DNA from: Palsa-506 sp963709075
Lineage (GTDB): Bacteria; Actinomycetota; Actinomycetes; Streptosporangiales; Streptosporangiaceae
Length of the DNA stretch: 64,000 bases
Direction: 5' to 3'
NCBI GenBank assembly: GCA_963709075.1
Contig: CAVPUY010000009.1
Coordinates: 1,116,001 to 1,180,000 of the forward strand
Part shown: one piece after another, positions 1-6,918 of the stretch
How positions within the stretch are numbered: the stretch's first letter is position 1
Layout of the letters: each line of letters begins with the position of its first letter
Translations under genes and position numbers: made by a program
The notes under the pieces: generated by a model
What the model was told of the DNA's origin: nothing
The model's database searches: none
What the model saw: the letters and a program-made list of their open reading frames with translations, nothing else

Positions 1-501
1 GCGTGCTGCCGCTTGTCCCACATCGCCTGGATCGTGATGTCGTCGACGATCCTCGGGTGGCTCTCCGGGTAGCCGGTGATCCCGACCTGCGCGAACGGCC
101 TGCCCATCTCGGTGAGCCTGACGAGCAGCGGCAGCGCGCTGGCGAACTGGCGCCGGCGGATCAGCGTCCCCGGCCGGCACGAACACGTCGTCGACGCCGC
201 AGCCGGTGAGCCGGGCGACGATGTCGGCCAGGTGGGCGTCGTCCCTGACCAGCCGGGCCGACAGGTGCGGCACGACGCGGTAGCCGTGGCCGGCCAGCCG
301 CTCGGTCAGGTCCAGGGTCGCGGCCAGGCCCTTGGCCGGCGACGCGGTGACCGTCACGGTCAGTTCCCTGGGCACCCAGTCGACCACGGCCTGCTCGATG
401 CTGGCCGCGGGGAAGACCTCGTACCGCGGGCTCTGCAGCAGCGGAGCCGACCGCGCCAGCCCGGCTCGGATCAGCCCGCCGCGGATCGGGCCGCCGCGCA
501 T
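1..501 (-). CDS. MetF-like methylenetetrahydrofolate reductase, N-terminal part (truncated by window edge, one frameshift)
   Basis: The gene starts at ATG 501, whose codon overlaps the stop of the DUF1638 gene (TGATG), and runs off the left edge after about 167 codons. The translation contains VTASPAKGLAATLDL, VVPHLSARLVRD, DDVFVPAGDADPPA and, after one shift near position 170, a segment with GITGYPESHPRI. These match the start of a folate-binding MetF TIM barrel. MetF normally reduces methylene-H4folate to methyl-H4folate with FAD. As the last visible gene of a corrinoid methyltransferase operon it may run in reverse to oxidise methyl-H4folate, as proposed for MetF2 in chloromethane degradation and MetF in vanillate demethylation. 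The frameshift interrupts an otherwise conserved motif, so it is probably an error in the consensus. The family call is fairly firm; the direction of reaction is inference. Confidence 0.72.
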   Translation of the reverse strand, partial: MRGGPIRGGLIRAGLARSAPLLQSPRYEVFPAASIEQAVVDWVPRELTVTVTASPAKGLAATLDLTERLAGHGYRVVPHLSARLVRDDAHLADIVARLTGCGVDDVFVPAGDADPPAPVRQRAAAARQAHRDGQAVRAGRDHRLPGEPPEDRRRHHDPGDVGQAAAR

Positions 502-1132
502 CAGGGCCCTCCGACAAGCTGCTCAAGCTCGCGTTCCAGGCCGCTGGTGCCGACGTCGACCACGGTGAGCGGCAGGCCGAACATCGCGGCGATCGCCGCG
601 GCCTCGGCCGCGACCGCCGGGTCCCGGTCCTGCGCCAGCCAGACCAGCCGCGTGTAGTGGCCGAAGTAATCCGGCCACAGCTCCGGATGCCGGTCCAGGC
701 CCGAGCTCGGCCAGCACCGACCGGCGGAAGCTGCGCACCAGGAAGTCGGTCAGCAGGTAGGTGCCTGGCTCGGCCTCGAACATCGCCCGCAGCCGGTCCG
801 GCCCGGCCAGCACGTCGTAGCAGTGCAGCCCGCGGCAGGCGGCGGATGCCGAGGCGTTCGCACAGCGAGTCAAGCGCGCCGTAGCTGCCGCAGTCCGCGT
901 AGCCGAGTGCCACCCGTACCCCCCGTTTCAGATAATTGCGGGCCAGCTCTTCAGCGGCAGGCGCGATCTGCTCTGGGCGGTTGTGCAGCAGCGACGGCAG
1001 GCAGTGCAGCTCCAGCGTCCAGCCGCGGCGGGCGGCGATCTCGCGGATGTGCCCGCCCAGCGCGCCGCAGGCGATGACCGCGACGGCGGGCTGGCCGGCC
1101 GGCCGCGCGGGCGGGCCGGACGGCGATGCCGT
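501..1132 (-). CDS. DUF1638 domain protein (two apparent frameshifts)
   Basis: Three reading frames must be joined. The N-terminal piece contains VAVIACGALGGHIREI, the middle piece LHCYDVLAGPDRLRAMFE and the C-terminal piece LDRHPELWPDYFGHYTRL followed by PLTVVDVGTSGLE. The joined protein of about 210 residues resembles DUF1638, a family of unknown activity that recurs next to corrinoid methyltransferases. The shifts fall near 835 and 700. The stop overlaps the MetF-like start. I see no convincing start codon in frame at the upstream end, so the 5' boundary is approximate and may hide another indel. The gene lies directly after the ASKHA reactivator in the same operon, which suggests a service role for the corrinoid system. 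Biochemical function unknown. Confidence 0.62.
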
Positions 1133-1133
1133 C

Positions 1134-3015
1134 TCAGGCCGGGAACTGCAGCTGCTCGACGAACCGGTCGTTGAAGTCAGCGCGGTCGGAGAGCTCGACA
1201 TACTTCACCTCCTCGAGCAGCGCCAGCGCGCCCGCCCGCTCCCGCATGCTGAGCAGCGCCATCTTCGCCCCCTCGCCCGCCACGTTGCCCGCGCTGACCA
1301 CCCGCAGCACCGGCAGCCGCGGGACCAGGCCGAGCCTGATCGCGTTGGCCGGGGACAGGTAGCTGCCGAACGAGCCGGCCAGCAGCACCTGCTGGATGCC
1401 GGCTGCCGCCAGGCCCGCTTCCTCGAGCAGGATGTTCCAGCCGGTGGCGATCGCGGCCTTGGCGAACTGCAGCTCGCGGACGTCCCGCTGGGACAGGTAG
1501 ATCGAGTGCCCGACGTCGCCAGGCTCGCCGAGCCAGTGCAGCACGAAGACGCGCTCGGCGCCGAGCTGGGTCAGCCGCGGCGCCAGGCCGGGCGCCACCG
1601 CGGCCGCGTCCTGCTCGGCGATCAGCCGCCCGGACCGGTCGAGCAGCCCGAGCCTGACCAGCTCGGCGACCGCGTCCACCAGCCCGGATCCGCACAGGCC
1701 GGCCGGCGGCGCGTCGCCGATGACCTTGAGCTCGAGCCCGTCCGGGATTCATCGACACGACCTCGATCGCGCCGTCAGCGGCGCGCATGCCGCACCTGAT
1801 CGCGGCGCCCTCGAAGGCCGGCCCGGCCGGGGCGGCGGTGCCGAGCAGCCAGTCCCGGTTGCCGAGCACGATCTCGCAGTTCGTGCCGATGTCGATGAAC
1901 AGCCGGGTGCGCGCGTCCCGGTCCATGCCCGATGCCAGCAGGCCGGCGGTGATGTCGCCGCCGACGTAGGCGCCGAACGACGGGAACACGACTGCCCTGG
2001 CCCGCGGGTGCACGCCGACGCCGATGTCGGTGGCGAGCACCTCGGGGAACAGCCGGGTGGACATGATGAACGGGGCCACGCCGAGCGGCTCGGGGTCGAT
2101 CCCGAGCGCCAGGTGGGTCATCGTGGCGTTGCCGGCCATCGCCACCTCGAGCACGTCCGCGGGATCCACCGCCGCCTGCGCGCAGACGTCGGCGGCGAGC
2201 TCGTCCAGCGTCTCGTGCGCGAGCCCGGTCAGCCGGCCGAGGGTGGCCGGATCCATCATCACCGCGCTGATCCGGGTGATCACGTCCGCGCCGAACGGCT
2301 GCTGCTTGCTGAGCATCGACGCGACGGCCAGCGGGGTGCCGGTGGTCAGGTCGAGCAGCGTGGCGACCACCGTCGTGGTGCCGAGGTCGAAGGCGATGCC
2401 GTAGACCCGGCCGGTGGTGTCGCCGGCCTGCACGTCGATCAGCACGTCGTCCACGATCACCGCGGTGACCTTGTAGTCGGCCGCGCGCAGCACCCGGCCC
2501 GACCGACCGCAGCGCGTGCAGGTCCGCCCGCAGCTCCAGGTCGTCGATGGCGGCCAGCACCCGCTCGGTGTCGGTCAGCTGGTCGGCCAGCGACGGCTCG
2601 TCGAGCTCCAGGTAGCGCTTCTGCGCGGCCGGCCGCAGGATGACCTGCCTGCCGACACCGACGGTGGCCGCCTTCGGCCGGGTAACCAGCGGCGGCACGT
2701 GCACCCGGACGTCGGCCGCTGGTCACCACCCGGCAGGCCAGCCGCCAGCCGTCGCGCAGCTCGGCGGGGGAGAACGCGCGGACGTCAAGCGGCGTCACCG
2801 CGGCGGTCCCGCCGACGACCTGGACCTTGCACTTCTTGCAGGTGCCGTGGCCGCCGCAGGTCGAGTCGATCGCGATGCCGTTCCAGCTCGCCGCGTCGAA
2901 CAGGGTTACCCCCGGCGGCACCCGGACCCTGGTCCCGGCGGGCTCGAAGAACAAGTCGACCCGGGCCGGCCGCCGGCGTCGCCGGCCACAGGTCGCGTCG
3001 CTGTGTCTGGGTCAC
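1134..3015 (-). CDS. [2Fe-2S] ferredoxin / ASKHA corrinoid reactivation protein, RamA/AcsV-like (several frameshifts)
   Basis: The start is GTG 3015, overlapping the upstream stop by 4 bases (GTGA). The N-terminal domain has the plant-type ferredoxin cysteines CGGHGTCKKC (C-x5-C-x2-C) and a fourth in RLACRV. The C-terminal half has ASKHA ATPase motifs FDLGTTTVVATLLD, IDIGTNCEIVLGN, AMAGNATMTHLALG and VLLAGSFGSYLSP. This order matches the reductive activators (DUF4445/RamA, AcsV) that return inactive Co(II) corrinoid to Co(I) using ATP and a low-potential electron. At least four single-base shifts are needed (near 2960, 2720, 2500 and 1725), yet every piece is conserved. In this operon the partner is the corrinoid protein encoded at 3886-4551. 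Function call strong; exact start less so because a shift lies soon after it. Confidence 0.78.
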
Positions 3016-3876
3016 GTGGTCGCCGCGGCCTGCTGGGCGCGGTGCGCCGCGATCCACGCCGCGCCCCACGAGTCCCGGCCAAGCAGCAGGTCAGCGGCCT
3101 TGACCGAGCGGACAAGCTGCGGCGACCTGGCATCCATGATCGCGCTGGTCAGCCCGTCCCTGATCGCCATCGGCAGGAACGCGGCGCCGATCGAACCGCG
3201 GTCCGGCATCCCGAAGGACACGTTGGACGCGCCGAGCGTCATGTTCACGCCGAACTCGTCCCGCAGCAGCGCGATCGTTTCCAGCGTCCTGGCCACCAGC
3301 GCGGTGTCGGCGCCGACCGGCATCGCCAGCGGGTCGATGACGATGTCCTCGATCGCGATGCCGTACTTGCCGGTCGCCACGTCGATGATCTTGCGGGCGA
3401 GCTCGACCCGGCGGGCCGGCTCCGCCGGGATCTCCTCCTCGTCGTTCGGCAGCGCGATGATGGCCGCGCCGTGCCGCTTGACCAGCGGCAGGATCGCGTC
3501 CATCCGCTCGTCCTCGGCGGTGACCGAGTTGACGAGCGCCTTGCCCTGGTAGCAGGCCAGGCCGGCTTCGAGGACCTCGATGATCGAGGAGTCCAGGCAC
3601 AGCGGCAGGTCGCACGCGTCCTGGATCAGGCTGACCGCCGCGGTCATCAGCTCGGCCTCATCGGCCAGCGGCGCGCCCATGTTGACGTCGAGCACCATCG
3701 CGCCGCCCGCCACCTGCTGGGCCACGTCGATCTCGACCCGGGACAGGTCGCCGCGGCGCAGCTGCTCCTGAGAAGATCTTGCGGCCGGTCGGGTTGATCC
3801 GCTCGCCGATGATGCAGAACGGGTGGTCCGGGCCGATGATCACCTCGGCGGTGGCGGACCGGAGCACCGTGTCCAT
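3012..3876 (-). CDS. Methyltetrahydrofolate:corrinoid methyltransferase, pterin-binding domain protein (one frameshift)
   Basis: About 288 residues, a single DHPS-like pterin-binding TIM barrel. The start has ERINPTGRKIF, the strand-2 motif reads VLDVNMGAP and later strands include LCLDSSIIEVLEAG, VNSVTAE and DIVIDPLAMPVG. This is the family of MtgA, AcsE and MtvB-type enzymes, which move methyl groups between a corrinoid protein and tetrahydrofolate. One extra base near 3770 splits it; removing it restores SEQLRRGDLSRVEIDVAQQ. It starts 9 bases after the corrinoid protein gene ends and overlaps the next gene by 4 bases, so the genes are co-transcribed. Here it should take the methyl group from the corrinoid protein to H4folate. 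Confidence 0.8.
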
Positions 3877-3885
3877 CCCGGCGCC

Positions 3886-4551
3886 TCAGGCCCGGGCCAG
3901 GGCACGGCGCTGCGACAGCAGCTCCTTCGCCCGCACCACCGCCGCCGACGCGTCGGCGGCGTAGCCGTCGGCGCCGACGACGTCGGCGTACTCCTGGGTG
4001 ACCGGCGCGCCGCCGACCATCACGATCACCTGGTCGCGCATGCCTGCCTTCTGCAGCGCGTTGATGTTCGCCTTGAACATCGGCATCGTCGTGGTGAGGA
4101 ACGCGGAGAACCCGACGATGTCCGGCTGATGCGCCCTGATCGCGTCGATGAACTTCTCCGGCGAGACCTGCACGCCCAGGTCGATGACCTCGAAGCCGGC
4201 CCCCTCGAACATGATGTTGACCAGGTTCTTGCCGATGTCGTGCACGTCGCCCTTGACGGTGCCCATCACGATCTTCCCGATCGACTCGGCGCCGGTCTCG
4301 GCCAGCAGCGGCCGTAGCACCTCAAGCGCCCCGGCCATCGCCCGGCCCGCGATCAGCATCTCCGGGACGAAGAAGTCACCGCGCTCGAACCGGGCGCCGA
4401 CCTCCTCGAGCGACGGGATCAGCGCGTCGTACAGCAGCGTCTCGGGGCCGAGGCCCATCTCGATGCCCGCGTTGGTCAGGCTGAGCACCTCGGGCGCGTT
4501 GCCGACGAGGGTGAAATCGTAGAGCTGCTTCAGGAGCTCGTCTTGGGTCAC
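3886..4551 (-). CDS. Cobalamin (corrinoid)-binding methyl carrier protein, MtbC/MttC-like
   Basis: GTG 4551 overlaps the IclR stop (GTGA). The 221-residue protein has an N-terminal four-helix cap (about residues 1-90: DELLKQLYDFTLVGN, then GLGPETLLYDALIPSLEEVG) and a C-terminal Rossmann B12 domain. The B12 domain carries the lower-ligand motif GDVHDIGKN (D-x-H-x-x-G) and later VGFSAFLTTTMPMF and VIVMVGGAP. It holds the cobamide that accepts a methyl group from the MttB-type enzyme (5441-6880) and donates it to the pterin enzyme. As printed, the reading frame is joined to the IclR gene, but that results from an indel in the IclR tail. Call strong. Confidence 0.88.
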   Translation of the reverse strand: MTQDELLKQLYDFTLVGNAPEVLSLTNAGIEMGLGPETLLYDALIPSLEEVGARFERGDFFVPEMLIAGRAMAGALEVLRPLLAETGAESIGKIVMGTVKGDVHDIGKNLVNIMFEGAGFEVIDLGVQVSPEKFIDAIRAHQPDIVGFSAFLTTTMPMFKANINALQKAGMRDQVIVMVGGAPVTQEYADVVGADGYAADASAAVVRAKELLSQRRALARA

Positions 4552-5322
4552 GCGGCACCTTCTCCCTGCGGCTGGTATCCGAGGACGGCGGACAGTGCGC
4601 TGGCCTGCGCCACGCGTGGCGGCGGCCACGCCGGCGACGCGGGCCCGGGTCAGCCTGCTGGCCGGCCCGGATACCGACATCGCGGCCACCACGGCGCCGC
4701 CGCCCGAGTAGACCGGCGCGGCCACGGCGATCAGGCCGGGCTCGAGCTCCTCGTCGGTCACGGCGTAACCGCGGCGGCGGACCTCGGCCAGGCTGGCCTG
4801 CAGCGCGGCCCGGCTGGTGATGGTCCTGGCCGTCCGGTGCTCAAGCCGGCCGGGCGGCAGCTGCGCGGCGCCGTAGGCGAGCAGCACCTTGCCGAGCGCG
4901 GCGCAGTGCAGCGGCACCGACAGCCCGACCCAGTTGGTGCCCCCGATCAGGTACGTGCTGTCTACCTGCGCGATCTGCTCGACCATGCCGTTGCCGGCCA
5001 CGCCCAGGTTCACCGTCTCGCCGGTGCCGTCGCCCAGCCGGTCGAGAAACGGCCTGGCCATCCCGACCAGGCCGGCCTCGGCGCCGCCGCGCCAGGCGTA
5101 CCTGACGAACATCTCGCCGGGCCGGAACCCGCCGCGGCCGTCCCGCCGGACAAGCCCGGCCCGCTCAAGCGCCATCAGCAGCCGGGAGGTGGTGCTCTTG
5201 GCCAGCCCGGTGGCCGCGGTCAGCTCGGTGAACGTAACCGGTTCCGGGCAGTGCACGACCTCCCTGAGCAGCTGCGCTGCCCGGTCGACTGCCTGCGTTC
5301 CTGTAGGGCTTGGCACGCCCAC
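4548..5322 (-). CDS. IclR-family transcriptional regulator (frameshift near its C-terminus)
   Basis: The N-terminal winged helix (residues about 8-70) contains AVDRAAQLLREVV and TGLAKSTTSRLLMALERAGL. The effector domain contains TGETVNLGVAG, LSVPLHCAALGKVLLAYG and RRRGYAVTDEELEPGL, the usual IclR signature with its RxxGYA block. Around 4610 one base shifts the frame. In the correct frame the C-terminus reads QASALSAVLGYQPQGEGAA and stops at TGA 4548-4550, overlapping the corrinoid protein start. Length about 257 residues, normal for IclR. It is transcribed away from the MttB-type gene, and the 118-base intergenic region carries IclR-like palindromes, so it probably controls both arms of the cluster in response to a substrate or intermediate. 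Confidence 0.87.
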
Positions 5323-5332
5323 CTCACTCCGA

Positions 5333-5356
5333 GTTCCATCTTACGGAACCGTGTTC
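5333..5356. promoter_or_regulatory. Candidate IclR operator (overlapping inverted repeats)
   Basis: GTTCC-7-GGAAC is a perfect inverted repeat at 5333-5349. It overlaps a second perfect repeat GAAC-CGT-GTTC at 5346-5356. It sits 11 bases upstream of the IclR start, between the divergent genes. GGAAC/GTTCC half-sites are common in IclR binding sites. Inference from symmetry and position. Confidence 0.55.
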
Positions 5357-5416
5357 TACTATGTGATCCTAATTTCGGGCCATCCGACGGTCAAGCGAGT
5401 ACCGTCGCAGCCACCG

Positions 5417-5428
5417 TTCCGCGTGGAA
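5417..5428. promoter_or_regulatory. Second candidate IclR operator next to the MttB-type start
   Basis: TTCC-GCGT-GGAA is a perfect 4-base-arm palindrome, ending 12 bases before the ATG at 5441. Its half-sites match those at 5333-5356, so it could be the repressor site on the methyltransferase side. Confidence 0.45.
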
Positions 5429-5440
5429 TCCGAGGTCGCG

Positions 5441-6880
5441 ATGTTCCTCAACCGCATGCCCAGGTACGAGATCCTGTCACCCGACGCCATCGGCGTCCTG
5501 GACAAGGGCTGGCGCCGCATCGTGTCCGAGATCGGCGTGCAGTTCGCCAAGCCGGAGGCGGTCGAGCTGTTCCGCAAGGCCGGCCAGCGGGTCGACGGCG
5601 ACGTCGTCAAGCTGGACCCGGAGTTCGTGCTCGAGCAGGTGGCCAAGGCCCCGCGCGAGTTCGACGTCCAGGCCAGGAACCCGGCGAACAGCGTGCACAT
5701 CGGCGGCGACCAGATGGTCTTCGGCGGCGTCTACGGGTCGCCGTTCGTCCGCGAGGGCGACGTGCGCAGGGACGCGGTGATGTCCGACTTCCGCAGGCTG
5801 ACCATGCTCGCCCAGTCGTTCCCCCAGCTGGACACGGCCGGCGGGGTGATCTGCGAGCCGAACGACACGCCGCTGGACTCCCGCCATCTCGACATGATCT
5901 ACGCGCTGCAGACCCTGACCGACAAGATCTACATGGGCAACGTGGTCTCCGGCCCGAACGCCGCCGACACCATCGCGATGACCGAGATCCTGTTCGGCGG
6001 CCGGGCCGCCATCGAGCAGACGCCGGCCACGATCTCGCTGGTCAACTGCAACTCGCCGCTGCGCTGGGACGACCGGATGCTGGACGCCCAGTTCGAGTAC
6101 TGCGCCGCGAACCAGCCGGTGGTGCTGACCCCGTTCCTGCTGATGGGGGCGATGTCGCCGGTGACGATCCCGGCCGCGCTCGTCCAGCAGCTGGCCGAGG
6201 CGCTGTCCGGCATCGCGCTGGCCCAGCTGATCCGGCCGGGCTGCCCGGTGATCTTCGGCTCGTTCCTTTCCAACATCGACATGCAGTCGGGCTCGCCCAG
6301 CTTCGGCACCCCGGAGTCCGGCATCGGGCTGCTGTGCACCGGGCAGCTGGCCCGGCATTTCGGCCTGCCGTTCCGCACCGGCGGCGGGCTGAATTCCAGC
6401 CAGACGGCGGACGCGCAGGCGGCCTACGAGGCGCTGATGACGCTGCTGCCCACGTTCCTGGCCGGCACCAACTTCGTCATGCACGCGGCCGGGTGGCTGG
6501 AAGGCGGCCTGGTCAGCTGCTACGAGAAGTTCATCATCGACATCGAGCTGCTGCGGATGCTGCGGGTGGAGTTCACCCCGCTGGAGATCGACGAGGCCTC
6601 GCTGGCGTTCGGCGCGCACACCGAAGTCGGGCACGGCGGGCATTTCCTCGGCGCCGCGCACACGATGGAGCGGTTCCGCGAGTGCTTCTACCGGCCGCTG
6701 CTGTCCTCGACCTCGAACTACGAGCGGTGGCTGAAGCAGGGCGGCAAGGACGCCGCGGCGCGGGCGAGCGAGATCTGCGCCAAGACGCTGGACGAGTACC
6801 AGCCGCCGCCGCTTGACGACGCAGTGCGGGCCGAGCTTGATGAGTTCGTCACCCGCCGCCGCGCGGAGCTCGGCGACTAG
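5441..6880 (+). CDS. Trimethylamine/betaine methyltransferase-like protein, MttB superfamily (non-pyrrolysine)
   Basis: 479 residues, the usual size for the MttB superfamily. Visible family blocks include RRIVSEIGVQFAKPEAVELF near the N-terminus, GGVYGSPFVREGD, LDTAGGVICEPNDTP, GRAAIEQTPATISLVNCNSP, GCPVIFGSFLSNIDMQSG, GGGLNSSQTADAQAAYE and AHTEVGHGGHFLGAAHTM. The reading frame is uninterrupted, so it lacks the in-frame amber codon of the pyrrolysine enzymes and belongs with MtgB-type enzymes such as glycine betaine methyltransferase. It should transfer one methyl group from a quaternary or tertiary amine to the corrinoid carrier (3886-4551). The substrate cannot be read from sequence. ATG 5441 is chosen because the homologous start (FLNRMPRYEILS) follows; upstream in-frame sequence is non-coding. 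Confidence 0.87.
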   Translation: MFLNRMPRYEILSPDAIGVLDKGWRRIVSEIGVQFAKPEAVELFRKAGQRVDGDVVKLDPEFVLEQVAKAPREFDVQARNPANSVHIGGDQMVFGGVYGSPFVREGDVRRDAVMSDFRRLTMLAQSFPQLDTAGGVICEPNDTPLDSRHLDMIYALQTLTDKIYMGNVVSGPNAADTIAMTEILFGGRAAIEQTPATISLVNCNSPLRWDDRMLDAQFEYCAANQPVVLTPFLLMGAMSPVTIPAALVQQLAEALSGIALAQLIRPGCPVIFGSFLSNIDMQSGSPSFGTPESGIGLLCTGQLARHFGLPFRTGGGLNSSQTADAQAAYEALMTLLPTFLAGTNFVMHAAGWLEGGLVSCYEKFIIDIELLRMLRVEFTPLEIDEASLAFGAHTEVGHGGHFLGAAHTMERFRECFYRPLLSSTSNYERWLKQGGKDAAARASEICAKTLDEYQPPPLDDAVRAELDEFVTRRRAELGD

Positions 6881-6918
6881 CCACCGGCCCGGCGGCCAGC
6901 CGTCCTGCTCGCCGGGCG

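Noticed and set aside
161..1201. A 346-residue protein on the minus strand at the left end
   Set aside because: Only its first third is conserved (DUF1638). The rest is out of frame for both DUF1638 and MetF.
3886..5322. A 478-residue fusion of an IclR regulator with a corrinoid protein
   Set aside because: One base near 4610 shifts the IclR tail. In the other frame a normal IclR ending stops at 4548, overlapping a good GTG start for the corrinoid protein, so these are two genes.
5441..6880. Pyrrolysine-containing MttB
   Set aside because: The 479-codon frame has no internal TAG, so the protein belongs to the non-pyrrolysine branch.
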